Below, one piece after another: positions 25,301 through 36,429 of a stretch of 64,000 bases of DNA. Position numbers and translations under genes: made by a program. A model generated the notes under the pieces. That model saw only the letters and a list, made by a program, of their open reading frames with translations. It was not told the origin of the DNA and did no database searches. The stretch is from the NCBI GenBank assembly GCA_024362935.1, contig JANCRA010000003.1, positions 40,175,291 to 40,239,290 on the forward strand, written 5' to 3'. Position 1 is the first letter of the stretch, and the number at the start of each line of letters is the position of its first letter. This DNA comes from Setophaga petechia (taxonomy: Eukaryota > Chordata > Aves > Passeriformes > Parulidae).

Positions 25301-28300
25301 GTGATGCTGCAGTCCAGCTCTTTACAAGGACACACATATTGTACTTCAGTCAAAATCCAGCAGGAGTCCCAGGGAAAGGACCTGTCAAATAGGAGACCTT
25401 GCTTGTAAAGAGAGAAGGTGACTTTCTTCAGGTCTGGCCCCTCACACTGCCTTTTCTAGTCAGCTACCTTGGACAGGGAGAAGGCAACTCACATGGATTA
25501 GGATTTCTGTTCCTGCTGCATTTCAGCCTGGAACCCTCCCACTGAAGTGAGGTTGCTGATTTAGGAGTACCATTGCTATCTGTCTCTTTTTCAAGTAGTA
25601 GAAAGATGTCTCCAGATAATTATTTGGGTTGTAGGTGGGTTGAACCATTTTTTGTGTTATTCAGAGAAAACACACTTGAAACTGGATGGAATTTGGGCTC
25701 TTTAGATCTCGAGGAGACACCCAATAGCCCTGACTCAGTCTTGGAACCAGAGCCAGGGTAAATTTTGCTTAGAGCCCACCCAGGTCCAGGCATGTGTTTG
25801 CTAGAGAGTTTCTGGTGATCACACATTTCTGACTTGGGAAACAAGTAGGGCATGTCCCTACAGTTCCATGCCAGAGCTGGCCTCCTCCTCCCATAGCAGA
25901 CCTCTAAGAAAGCCTTGCAGCCACAGCTGAAGAGCAGGGAGAGCTGCCCTGTGCTCTGTGTGTGTCCAGAGTGAGAGCTGCTGCTCCCCTATATCAGCAT
26001 GATACTTAGAAGTGGCCCTGAGGGAAGGATGAGAGTAAGATAATGGTGGAGTGTATCAGCAGAGACAGGTTGGGTTCATGGGTGGTGGATGCACTAAGCT
26101 CCCTCACAAGGTTTTACTTGTGACTCAGATTTGTTAAGGTCTGCTGGATATGTATTTGTTTTATCCACTGTAAACCACCACAGTGAACAGAGAGCTTGTA
26201 GTGACATAACTTTAGCTCTACCTGAATGCATCTGACATTACACAGAGCAAGGAAAAATAAATAAGCTTTCCAGTCCATTGGTTGTTCTCAGCATCCTGCC
26301 CCTCCTTGGCAGAGAAATTATGTCAGGTCAGTTAAGGCATAATAAGGTCTCAACAAAAGAGAGCCAGCCGTTGTGTCAAGGCCTGCCAACCCTTTCTTGC
26401 CCCTTTTCAACCTCCTGGGAGTGCTGGGAGCAGCCTTTAGCTATCCTGCACTCCAGTGTGTGACTCACTGCCCTGGGATGAATGGGTACCTTGTACAGGC
26501 TTTGGGGATGGTCGGGATGGCTGCGGGGGAGAGCCTGGAGCAGGGGAGTGAAAGGCCGAGATTGTGTGCTCAGATTAAAGCCTGGACTGCAGATAAAACC
26601 CAGCTGTCCTTCCTTTGCAGCTGCTGAAGCCCAGCAGGGGTGAAGGAGGAAGCCTGAGTGTTTGTGTCATTTTACTCCTGCAGAAGGGGCTGGGAAATGC
26701 CTAGTGAAAAGAGTGCACAGTGGGGGTGTAACCCTTGTGCAGCAGAAGGCATCCTTGCTGTGTCCAGATCTTCACTGTCCTTTTTTGTGCAGGTTTGATG
26801 TCCAGTTACATTTGTAGGGAGCCATTTGCTTTGTCTCTTGGTTACAGACCTTTCTTAAAGTTGAGGGTAAAACAGAAAACGGAGATATTTTGTTTGTTCT
26901 GTCCTGGGGAAGCCAGCTCTTACAGGAACCTAGCTTGAGGTCCTTGTTATGGCTAGAACTGGGGTCTCTTCAGCTTTATCTACAGGAAGATTAATTTAAT
27001 AGCAGTCACAGAATAGTCTGGATCTGTAAAGAAGCTGTTCATTGCTGACCATGAGCAAGGCAGGGCCTGTTTGTCAGAAGAGGGGGTCTCCCTGAAAAGC
27101 TTGGACCTTGTCTTGGACCCTAAGCAGGAAGTGGATGCATCACCCTGGCTCTTCAGGCCAGCCTAGTCCTTTTAATCTACTGTACATATTCCTCATGGGT
27201 TTGGCTTTCTGACTTGTTTGTGAATAGAACAGGGCTCCCAAACAGTTTTCTGTACTGCCTATTTGATTCTTCCTGTGGTAAGCAGGGCTTTTGCCCTTTT
27301 CACTTCATTGCCACTAAGCCCTTTTAGGAAATAGTCATGTTCTCCTATTAGCCTTCTGAGAGTTCTTCTCACTTTGCTTTGAGATGGAGAGCTTTTCCAT
27401 CTAGAGCCCAGTTCAGGAGCACATACAGTCTCAGTGCTGAGTGTGAATCAATGCTGAAGTCCATCCACTTCTACAGTGCCCCTTTAGCCTGTGGCTGAGC
27501 CCTGCAGAAGTCACTGAGAGCACAAATGATGCTTTATGCTTAGCTGCTGTGCTGTATATTTGGTGAAATGGACCCTCTGTGGTTTTATTGAGTCATCTTT
27601 ATAACATATATTGTTCCTTAGTGACTTGGTGAAATGCCCTAGACAATGTCAAAACAAGTAAAAGTTGAAATTTTTTTTGTATTGATGTCAGAATCAGATA
27701 CTTTCTACGATACTGAGTGTAGTCATTAGATTATCTATCTAGGTTTCTTTTGTGCAGTGATCTTATCTTGGTTGCCTGCACTTTTCCATTCTCTATATCC
27801 CTCTGGCTCTGTGAGTTAAACTCAAACTTGCAGCTGCTTGTCTTCAGTTATTCTGTGGTTTGGTGGTTTTTATTAATCTGTGGGATTGTTCCTTTCCTAC
27901 CCTACTGAAGTCTTAATCCCAACCCCTGCTTTTGAACACTGCTGCAGAAAAGCATCAGTGAGGACAGAGTAAGGCATTTTACCAGGTAAAGAAAAGCTGC
28001 CTCCTGGCATCTCCTTTCGAATGTCTTTATTCTCCTATTCTAATGTCTTTTTCCCATTATTTTACAGTACTTCATATTGTTGCTATGCATCTTTCTCCTG
28101 GAGATCATTGCAGGAATCCTGGCCTATATCTACTACCAGCAGGTGAGTGGACATTAGTCCTTGGAGATTCAAACAAGGGAGAGAGAACAGCTTGTTATCA
28201 TCCCATTTCTCCAGCCAAAATTTGGCCTGGAAGCTTGGGACATAGGTCTGTTTGTGTTCACCTACTCACTCCCCTTCATGTATGAAAGGCCTTGCATTAT

Positions 28301-31300
28301 TTACTGGTTTTGACCATGTGGTGGTCATTACTCCAAGGGGCTGCTCAGCCCTGCTGCTCAGCTCCTTCCTGTGGTGCACTTTGTGCCCTGTTTTTCTGCA
28401 GAGTCCTGTAGAAGACAGTTTTTGAGGCTGTGTAGATCTAGGAGCTCTCCTTACAGCCTTCAAGGCATAGCGCAAACAACTGAAATCATGTTAGTGCCAC
28501 TGTAGCGTGTTCAGGACACAGGAGCAGTTCCTGCTGCATCCAGCAAAGGTAATGAATGGACCAGATGGGAGGTCTTTTCAGGTCAAGAACTTTTTGAGAG
28601 CTTTACTTGAGCAGCACAGCTGGGGGGCAGGAGACCCAGGACAGGCTCCCAACAGCTGCAGGTCTGGCTTGGCACTTCTTGCTGTTGCCGAGAGCAGAGC
28701 TTAATTCATCACTTTGCTTTCAAAGGGAGTTTAACCGCCAAGGCATAAACTGCCTGCAAAAGTTGCTCTCATGTCTGGAAATTGATTGGAAGTGGCAAAT
28801 CAGGATTGTTATCAAATGGCTCTCTGAAAAGCAGCTGAACATCCCATCTTGTTGACTTCACTGCCAGGACTCCTTGCCATTCCATTTTCTTTTGGACCTT
28901 TTATGCTTTGCCTTGGATGAGCACTGGTGGTTTGCAAGGAGCCAAAGAACTGTACTGGCTCCTGCCAGGAGGGATCTGGGGTATGAATTTGCATATTTAA
29001 CAGGAAAAGATCAATCCTGGCAGGCATGGCAGGAAGCCAGGATCTGTCCATCCATCTGTGCAAAGGCATGAGGTTCATATGTGACAATGGATGAAGAGGA
29101 GCTGATACCCGGGTTGAAATAAGGGACAGCATATTCAGAACTGTACCCTTGAGTGCTTTAGATCACTTGAGTGCATCTCTGATCAACAGCTGCACATCCC
29201 TTTGCCCTCTGGCTGATAAATCCTGCTTCTCTCTTGGTTGCAGGCTGCTTGCTCTGTTTACCACTGTTTTTATTTCAGCCCTTGCTTTGGTGTCTAAGGC
29301 TTGCATGTGTGTGTCTAAACTGGTTCTTTATCTCTGTTCCATGCTGCAGTTCTTCCCCGTGAGCCCACAGGTAACTGCTTTTCTCCCAAGTAAGAATTCT
29401 GCTAATGGACTCTCCTCTTTATTTGCCTCTGCCTTCCAGTTGCTGAACCTTTTCCTTTTTTTCTATTATGCTAAGTCCTTTGCATTTCCATAGAGCTTCC
29501 CAGCCCAAGATTTCAAAGCATTTTTCAAATATTAAAGAATGATGCCTCATATCATCTCTGTGAGGTAGGTGTTGTCCCCATCTGACGCCTGGGATTGGAG
29601 AAAGCAGTGTTTCAAAAGGAGAATAAACTCTAGACTGTATTTTGCACAGTTTAGTATAAACAGATGTTTGACCTCTCATTTACTACTTACTATGTAGAAT
29701 AAAAGGTATATAAAGAGGTTGCTCAGCTGTTTATTCCATTGACCCCATCTAAAATGCATGTTGGCATTGTGTGTATTGGTTTATATAGGAAACTTGGAAT
29801 TTCAAAGGTGTTGGACTAAAACAGTGTTGCTACATGAACCAATATGGAAAAAAAAAAAAAGAAAAAAAGAGATGCAACCAGGATAACAAAAAAAAAAGGA
29901 TGTGGCTCTTTGGCACTTCTTGGCTGTCACCAAAGGGTGAGAAGAATTCAGCTAGATTAAAAGAGTCTCCATGGGAATAAGTGTTTGAATCCAATCACTT
30001 GAACAAGCCAGTGGTTTATGATTATGCTTTCAGAAATTCTGCTCTTGCAAAATCAGACTTTGTCTCTCTATTATCAAGAAAGGCCTTGCAGTGATTTTTG
30101 CAATCACACACTTAATTCCCTCCTGTGGCATCCTTTTTCAAGATGATACAAGAACTGTTTGGTCTATGTGGCTTTAGTCCATCATGCCAAGGACTCTTGA
30201 TTTCTTCTTGCTCCTGGACAGAGTGATTTGTATTTTTTACAAAAATAGAGTTTTTAGTATTTTTTTACAGGCTTTAGAGGGAGAAGACTGCACGTGGTCT
30301 CACAGGCATATTCATGTTTAAGCAGGCACACTTTTGTATTCCCTTTCACTGCAGGCATGTCTTGGCAATCTTGCACGTTCAAGGTGAGAAGCCATGTGGG
30401 ATTGTGTAACACGGGTTGAAGTTTGATCCCAAAGCACCTCCCTGCAGTTACTAAAACAGAGGTCTGATCTGTAATCATTTGGAAATAAGCCTGTCCAGTC
30501 CAGCCTTGGAGGACAATCTTGAAGGAAGCTGTAGCTTCCACTAGGTTCTCCATCCTCCTCTTGGGGCAAAAGCAATGGAATGTATGCAGGGCTTTGGGTT
30601 GTTCTGAGAAGTGAGTTTGCCTTGTGATTTGATCCCATTTGTCTCTTCCATTCAGCTGAGCCTGGAGTTGAAACAAAATCTGAAGAACACCATGACCCAG
30701 AAGTACCGAAGGGAGGGAGAGGAGAGTGTTACCAGTGCAGTGGACAAACTGCAGCAGGAGGTGAGTGGCCCTGGAGGCAAAGAGAATTAATGCAACTTCA
30801 GGGCTTAAAACCAAGCACACAAAAAGCATCTCTTGGCGTCCAACCTGCAGGTATTTCTTCTGTAAGCTGAGTATATGCTCTGATTCAAGACAAAATTGGG
30901 TGAAGTGCAAGGCCTAAGCCATGCAACTGGCAGAATTGCATGGTGTGATCACTGAATTGCATGACCAGTAGCACTGGGGAAATGATATCTGAACTGCTCC
31001 CAGTGAACTGGAGCTGCCAAGTCACTCTGACAGCTGCTTCTACTTTCCCAGTTCAAAGCTTTGGAGAAATTGCTGACATTTTTCATTAAGCTTTTCAGTA
31101 CCCTAGAGAGCAAGATGTAATGAAAGAACTCTTCTGCCACTGTTGCTTGCTGTGCCTGGTGGTTCAGGTTAGGGTTGCCACAGTTCTGACAGGTTTTCCC
31201 ACAGAAAAGACCCTTGTGCATAGGATTTTCAAAGCTCAGGGACTGCTCTTTGCATAGTACCATTGCAGGTGCATTTGTGATGGTAACTGGTAATTAAACT

Positions 31301-33492
31301 TATCCTGTTGCCATCATTAACACGCAGTTATGAGCTGAGGCAGCTGCAGGTGCACTCTGGTTACAGTTCGTCCCAGCAGTAAACAAAAGTCACAGCTGCT
31401 GAAGGATGGATAAACTTGATATTTAAAGGGCCTTTTGGGGAACTCTTAACATAAAAGTCACTAATAATTATAAAAAGCCCCCAAACCTATGAAATAACTA
31501 AAGGAGAGTGAAGCCCAGGGCTTGATGTGGGAGGCTGGAGGAGGGAAAGGTTGCAGGGCTTGCAGGCTCAGCCTTTGCTCTCTGTGTGTGCAGTTCAAGT
31601 GCTGTGGGAGCAACAACTACACAGACTGGGCCGACAGCCTGTGGATCAAATCTCCAGAGGCCAGTGGGAGGAAGGTCCCAGACAGCTGCTGTAAGACCAT
31701 CACTGACCTGTGTGGCAGAAGAGACCATCCTTCCAACATCTACAAGGAGGTAAGAGCAGAAGGGCTTCAGAGCCACCTGCCACAAAGTGTGTAAAGGAGG
31801 TGGGCAGGGAGTGATGGTGTTGGGTTATTACTGCAGACTGTCAGAGGCTTCAAGGTCAGTAACATTCCTTGGAATGTAGAATTCACTTCTTTAGCTGAGT
31901 GTTCAGCTCTGTAGACTGTTACTTAATATGTTGATATAGACAAAAAGAATTATTTTTGTACATCAAGGGGGGAAGCAGGAGAGGTTGTTCGTTCTGATAA
32001 GTGATTTGGATGCAAGTCCTACATTTGGCACAGCTTCCTGTGGTTGGAATTACTCCATGAGGTGCAAATGGAGATACTTCTGGCCCTTGATAGTTGCAAG
32101 GTAGAGTCAGGCAGAGCCTGGCTTTCCCTTCCAAACTGTAATAAATAGCAGTGGGAAGAATTTACTCCTCAAAGGCTTGAGTTATGTTAGGGTTGTTGGT
32201 TCTGGATGCACTTAGCAGCATTTCCTTGGCGTTTTGGCCTCACAGGAATAAACATCCCCTCCAGGCAGGAGCTAGGCAGTGAGTGAGTGAATCTTTCTCC
32301 ACATACCTGAGAGAAGAATGACACTCTGTGTGTGATGCAGCCAGTTCTTCTGCATTTCCCCTGCACTGCCAGCAGCCACCTTGGGTTTGTTCAGAGGTTC
32401 CTGAGCCAGCTGGTCCTGAGCAATACCAGGCATGATGCAGTTCACAGTTCACATTGTCTGCTTAGCTTTTCCAGAGATATTGGGGGAAGAGATGGCTCAC
32501 AGCCACCACTTTTTAAACTGCTGCTTTCAAGGGTTGCAAACATTAGGTTAAAATGAAGCTGATTTTCTATATCCCCCCTTTCACCCTGCAGAGTGGTTGC
32601 ATTACCAAGCTGGAAAACTTCATTCAAGAGCATCTGAAAATTATCGGGGCAGTGGGCATCAGCATTGCTTGTGTGCAGGTAAAAAGGGCTGAGGGGAGTT
32701 TTGGGGTGCTGGGCAGAAGTTGAAGGAACTCCTGAGCTGAGAGATGGAGATAAAGATGTTTTATTGCTCTTCCCTGCCTGGCAAGGAGTTGCCAGGCACT
32801 TCGGGGATCCGAGGATTCACCAGATCCAAAGCAAAAGCCTTTGTGCCAGTCTGGTGGATTCCCTGCAGGTGACACATCCAGCAGGGCTGGGGCAGGAGTT
32901 GTTCTCCGGGGCTGTGGGAGGCCATGGCTCGGCAGCTCGAGGAAGCCCTCCTGTGGCTGTGTCCCATAACTGCCTGCCCTGCAGCAGGGATCTTCCCACC
33001 CGGGATCCTAAGGATTATCTCGAGTTATCCAGAATTTTTCCTGCAGATGTGTCATGTTGAAGAACAGCCCTGTGGGTCTGCAGTGATTTGCAAAGGGCGA
33101 CGAATGAAGGTGTAGAATGTGAATGTCTTGCACTCTCATTTTAAGAGAGGATAACAGAGGATATTCTTTTTTCATGATGCGGATGTGTTCCTCATCTTCC
33201 CCTTTGTTCTGGCAAGCAGCCAAATTACACCCCAGGAAGCTACTGGTGGTTAATTACAAGGATTAGCACAGATTGTTTTTTTCCTGCTGCTTATTGCAAG
33301 CTGGAGTGTGTTATCCCCAGGCAGGAGCTGGCTGACACTCGTGTGGGTCTGAACTGTTAATTTGCAAGTTGCTGACTCCAGTGCATCCATTCTGTGGTTT
33401 TCATGTATTTCTTTCTTCCCTTTACACTGTAGATCTTTGGGATGATTTTCACCTGCTGCTTGTACAAGAGTTTAAAGTCAGAACCATATTAA
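22294..33492 (+). CDS. CD151: CD151 antigen (tetraspanin-24), seven coding exons
   Basis: Joining 22294-22377, 23350-23541, 28068-28142, 30656-30760, 31594-31749, 32592-32678 and 33433-33492 gives 252 residues, against 253 in human. All junctions are GT-AG and all introns are phase 0. The protein has four membrane segments (about 17-40, 59-79, 93-115, 221-243), a small and a large extracellular loop, and the CCG motif (155-157). The PDSCC motif (181-185), C192 and C207 complete the six-cysteine loop. Juxtamembrane palmitoylation cysteines C11, C15, C79, C80, C241 and C242 and the C-terminal endocytic motif YKSL (244-247) are kept. CD151 binds laminin-binding integrins (alpha3beta1, alpha6beta1/4) and organises them in tetraspanin microdomains at cell contacts and hemidesmosomes. 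Differences from human: the QRD integrin-contact triplet at 194-196 is RRD, the glycosylation sequon is at N160 rather than N159, and one residue is missing before C207. Confidence 0.97.
22378..23349 (+). other. CD151 intron between coding exons 1 and 2
   Basis: 972 bases, GT-AG, ending in a CT-rich acceptor (TCTCTCTCTCCCCAG). No repeat, RNA gene or open frame of note was recognised. Confidence 0.9.
23350..23541 (+). CDS. CD151: CD151 coding exon 2 (residues 29-92)
   Basis: It encodes the rest of membrane segment 1, the small extracellular loop ([14 protein letters not shown]), membrane segment 2, and the intracellular loop with the tetraspanin signature GCCATFKE (C79 and C80 palmitoylated in the family). 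The last codon is GTG (Val92), where human CD151 has Leu. The donor GTG|GTGAGT is near perfect. Confidence 0.97.
23542..28067 (+). other. CD151 intron between coding exons 2 and 3 (4.5 kb)
   Basis: This is the longest intron within the coding region. It contains a short direct repeat ('aatgacatt(g/a)ggttcaa') at about 23891-23927 but no transposon I recognise. No open frame resembles a protein. Confidence 0.9.
28068..28142 (+). CDS. CD151: CD151 coding exon 3 (residues 93-117)
   Basis: A 25-codon exon encoding membrane segment 3 ([20 protein letters not shown]) and the start of the large extracellular loop (YYQQ). The intramembrane Glu104 in LLEIIAG is the polar residue conserved in this tetraspanin group. 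It is flanked by TTTTACAG and GTGAGT. Confidence 0.97.
28143..30655 (+). other. CD151 intron between coding exons 3 and 4 (2.5 kb)
   Basis: It holds an ancient repeat fragment at about 29495-29610 and A-rich tracts around 29847-29900. A 218-codon minus-strand open frame (30254-30910) overlaps its end and exon 4, but it has no recognisable domain. Confidence 0.9.
29495..29610 (+). repeat. Ancient LINE/SINE-like fragment (L2, CR1-L3 or MIR type)
   Basis: The block 'cccaagatttcaaagcattt...' followed by 'ctctgtgaggtaggtgttgtcccca' resembles the 3' part of ancient amniote repeats, whose usual form is 'tctcaaagc..ttt' then 'tgtgaggtaggta.tatt.tcccca'. It is diverged and short, and the exact family cannot be assigned by eye. 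Confidence 0.45.
30656..30760 (+). CDS. CD151: CD151 coding exon 4 (residues 118-152)
   Basis: It encodes the helical stalk of the large extracellular loop ([20 protein letters not shown] and on to [11 protein letters not shown]). This corresponds to the A and B helices ahead of the CCG motif. The donor is GAG|GTGAGT. Confidence 0.97.
30761..31593 (+). other. CD151 intron between coding exons 4 and 5
   Basis: 833 bases, GT-AG, ending TCTGTGTGTGCAG. No feature beyond the splice sites was recognised. Confidence 0.9.
31594..31749 (+). CDS. CD151: CD151 coding exon 5 (residues 153-204)
   Basis: It encodes the variable head of the large extracellular loop: CCG at 155-157, the NYT sequon at N160, PDSCC at 181-185, C192, and the triplet RRD at 194-196 in the position of the human integrin-contact QRD. 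It ends ...NIYKE, where human continues KVEG. The donor is GAG|GTAAGA. Confidence 0.97.
31750..32591 (+). other. CD151 intron between coding exons 5 and 6
   Basis: 842 bases, GT-AG, with acceptor TTTCACCCTGCAG. No other feature was recognised. Confidence 0.9.
32592..32678 (+). CDS. CD151: CD151 coding exon 6 (residues 205-233)
   Basis: It encodes the end of the large extracellular loop with C207 ([16 protein letters not shown]) and the first half of membrane segment 4. The donor CAG|GTAAAA is acceptable. Confidence 0.97.
32679..33432 (+). other. CD151 last intron
   Basis: 754 bases, GT-AG, ending TTTACACTGTAG. An open frame crosses it, but it has no protein-like features. Confidence 0.9.
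33433..33492 (+). CDS. CD151: CD151 coding exon 7 and stop (residues 234-252)
   Basis: It encodes the end of membrane segment 4 ([10 protein letters not shown]), the palmitoylation cysteines 241-242 and the cytoplasmic tail YKSLKSEPY, followed by TAA. YKSL is a YXX-phi sorting signal equivalent to human YRSL. Confidence 0.97.
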   Translation: MFGMIFTCCLYKSLKSEPY

Positions 33493-34924
33493 TAGCTGTG
33501 AGAGCTCTGTTGCTCCCCCTCTGCCACTTCCCTTAGCACCTGCCAAACCTGACCACTCTTCACCACCACCACTACCAAAGTGTCTGTAACTTGAGGACTT
33601 GGCTCTGCAATTGAATGTTTGCCTTTAGAACCACGCACTGCCTTACCTGTCCCTCTGGGGAAGGTCACCCTCCTTGTTGTGTACAAGGCAGCCGGGAGTT
33701 CAGCGGCTCCTCTTCAGTGTCAAGAAACAAAAAAGCTGTGGATCTTCTGCTAGAAGCTTTAGCACAACATTCCCTTGATATAACTACAAAGCAAGATTTA
33801 TCCAAGGCTGTTTCCCTTGAGGCTTCTCCCGAGCCAACATGAAGCCATCAGGATGCTGTACAAGAATCATGGTTTGCTCTCCTGAGAAGTGGCTCACGGG
33901 CACTGACTGTGAGGACAGATGATGGTTCTGCACTGAGCTGGAGCCAGAGCTGAGTTTCTCATACATGGAAGATTTCTCTCTCTCTCTCCCTCCTCCCAGG
34001 TGTGCACCAATGTCCTAACACAGCTGTTCTCCACTAGAGAGGATGCCTGTCTGCTTACTGGGGGCAGGAGCTACTTGCCCAGCCGACTGGGAGCACAACT
34101 TGGTGTGGCTGAAATCTAGGTGTGACACTCATGTTGCCAAGATGTTGTGGGTGCCTTAGGATTTCTCAGCAATTCTTCTTTCTCTTCCTTGAAGCCTCCT
34201 CCAACACAGTGCCATTAGGAGCCACAAGAGGCCCTTTGCTTCCCAGCAGTTCTGGAGCAAAGATGATGCACTGCCTTTTTTGGGTCTAGTCTGTTTTATT
34301 GACTGGTTTCCAGCATGAGTGAGGACTCTTATTTCCACCTCCCAATCTCCTGATGAGGTTTGGTGAAGAACTGGTCTTTTTGTGAGGCTGCCATATCTTG
34401 CTACCCTTTGGCCTGCTCAGTTAGTGGAAGTACCTTTTTCATCTGTTACATGTTGAGATGTTCCCTTGGTTTGATTTTTCTAACTAAAACCTCCAGGTTT
34501 ACCTCCCTTGGCAGGAAATGGATATACACCAATGTTTTTCAGCCTCCAAATAGCTTGTTAATTAGCTGAGGGTTTTCTGGCTTTGTCTGGAAGCTCACTT
34601 TACTGGTTACTGCCAAGAAAGTCAGGAGAGTCAGTTCCAACTAGTTGCCCCAGTGTACTTGGTAAATTGGTAGTGCTGGCTTTGCTGTTTGCTGCTGAGG
34701 AATAGGTTTTAATTAAATATTGTCTCTGCACTGGGGTCCTGGATACCTGCAGGACACAGACATTGGCATGGACTTGGTGCCAGCAGGATCATAGCCTGAA
34801 TTCATAGGATCCTGTGTTCCTCTTGTCTTGTTCCCTCCTTCCTGGTATGCCTGTTACACTCATGAAGCAGCAGAAAGGGGAATTTGGTGTTTCTGAGCAC
34901 TGAAGACAAGCTCAGACCTTCATA

Positions 34925-34930
34925 AATAAA
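34925..34930 (+). terminator. CD151: Possible proximal poly(A) signal of CD151
   Basis: AATAAA within ATAAATAAA, about 1.43 kb after the stop codon. It is followed by T/C-rich sequence (TTTCTTCCCTCTTCTGG). Use of this site would shorten the 3' UTR by about 630 bases. Confidence 0.35.
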
Positions 34931-35556
34931 TTTCTTCCCTCTTCTGGCCTTTTAGCAATGCTGGCTGAGCCCCTGGCAGCAGACCACCAGCATAAGCAGA
35001 ATCATCCAGACCAGTAAAAGGGTCTTGCAGCATCATGGGGGTTTTGGTCACAGAGCAGAAATCATGGACTGGCACTAAAGGGCGACACTTAAAATTCAGG
35101 GCAGGTCAATCTGAAATCCTCCATTATCAGTCCTATGAAATAATCCTCAACTAATGCAGAAAGAGAGTGGAGGAACTGAGGTGTATCCTTGGTTCCACAA
35201 CAGTAAGAAAGAGAGGAAAGAAATCTAAATTATTCTGTAATGATCTAAAGGAGAAATCTCTAAATTATTTCTTGTTTTATAGTAAAGTTCCTTAACAAGT
35301 ATTGACTACTAACTAAGAGGAAAATATTGAGCATGTTGCTTGAAGCAATATTTCTGATTTCTTAAATATATCTTCATAGCTGCCTTTGCCCATTCCCTTC
35401 AAACACATTGTACAGGGTTGGGAGAGGCCAGGAAGAATGAGACATAAACAGTAAGTTGGCTTGTATCCACTGAGTTGTTTTATACTTTTTCTCTGTGTAA
35501 CAATATTCATTGCTTTTTGTTTTTTTAACCCAGTTTAAGTTGCTGGCCAATAGAAA

Positions 35557-35562
35557 AATAAA
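35557..35562 (+). terminator. CD151: Distal poly(A) signal of CD151
   Basis: A canonical AATAAA is followed within 25 bases by a strong GT-rich element (CTGTACTGACTGTGTGTGG). This is the best-formed polyadenylation site downstream of the CD151 stop. Confidence 0.7.
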
Positions 35563-35599
35563 GCTTAAAACTCTGTACTGACTGTGTGTGGTACAACTG

Positions 35600-36060
35600 A
35601 AGGGCTACCATGAGCCAGGTGAGTTCTCTGGCTTGCTCAGATCCTGCTGCTGAGGAGCCAGCTCCTCGAGAAGATTAATAGAAGGACCAGGCAGGGAAAG
35701 AAGCTGGGGGGAGTCTGCTTGACATCCCTGCCCCTGCCAGCCTGGTTATGATGTGGTGTGGGGTACCGCAGGCTGCTCCCCCCTGAGAGCTCAGGTGCAG
35801 AACCTCAGGGGTTGCTCAGGGTCACAGGGATCATTGGAGTCCCTGGTAGGGGTTACTTGAGGGCCTTTGAGGCTCTGATAATTGATGAAGGGGTCAAATG
35901 AGAACACAGGGCTTAATTATTACAAGCTCAGGCTTAATGAGGGGGCGCAGTTTGGTGTAATGGATCAAAACCTGCCACTGCAGTCCAGGGGAGTCCAAGG
36001 CCTCAGGGTCACCCAGTGGCCTGCAGTGTCACCCATAATTTGACTTCTGTCCTGTCAGGG
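35600..36060. other. Intergenic sequence after CD151, nothing recognised
   Basis: No gene-like open frame, repeat or RNA gene was identified. The sequence is moderately G-rich and is followed by the AT-rich block. Confidence 0.5.
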
Positions 36061-36069
36061 TGGTGACAG

Positions 36070-36335
36070 GGGTGGTTTTTAGCTTTATTAATATTTATTA
36101 TTAATTAGTAGTATTAGTTTATTTTATTAGTGTTTATTATCATCTCCTATAAGCATTAGCATTTGTAGTATTGCTATTAGCTATTAATACAATTATCAAA
36201 AATTCTACTGTTGAGATCTATTAAATTCTATTTACAATATTATGTTTTAGGATCCAGTAGTATAATCATCTATTGCAACCTAAAACTGTGATTATTTATT
36301 AGAATGAATAGCAGATTTACTGGTATTGATTAGTT
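36070..36335. repeat. AT-rich low-complexity block (TTA/TAT-rich)
   Basis: Irregular repeats of TTATTA, TATTAG and ATTAAT run for about 260 bases, immediately before a GC-rich island. The unit is not regular enough to call a simple microsatellite. Decayed transposon sequence is possible. Confidence 0.6.
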
Positions 36336-36429
36336 GATAGTGTGTTATTAGCTGCCACAGGGGTGTAAACCTGTCCTGTTGGAATCTCCATGATTTTGAG
36401 CTGACCAGGGGCAGGTGAAAAAGAGGGAG

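Larger units (their letters stand above)
33493..35580 (+). other. CD151: CD151 3' UTR
   Basis: About 2.1 kb of non-coding sequence lies between the stop codon and a well-formed poly(A) site at 35557-35580. An earlier AATAAA at 34925-34930 could give a shorter transcript. The exact 3' end is inferred from the signals. Confidence 0.7.

Noticed and set aside
36070..36335. Decayed LTR in the AT-rich block
   Set aside because: It resembles the AT-rich internal part of the 11-kb LTR only in composition. The diagnostic end sequences are missing.
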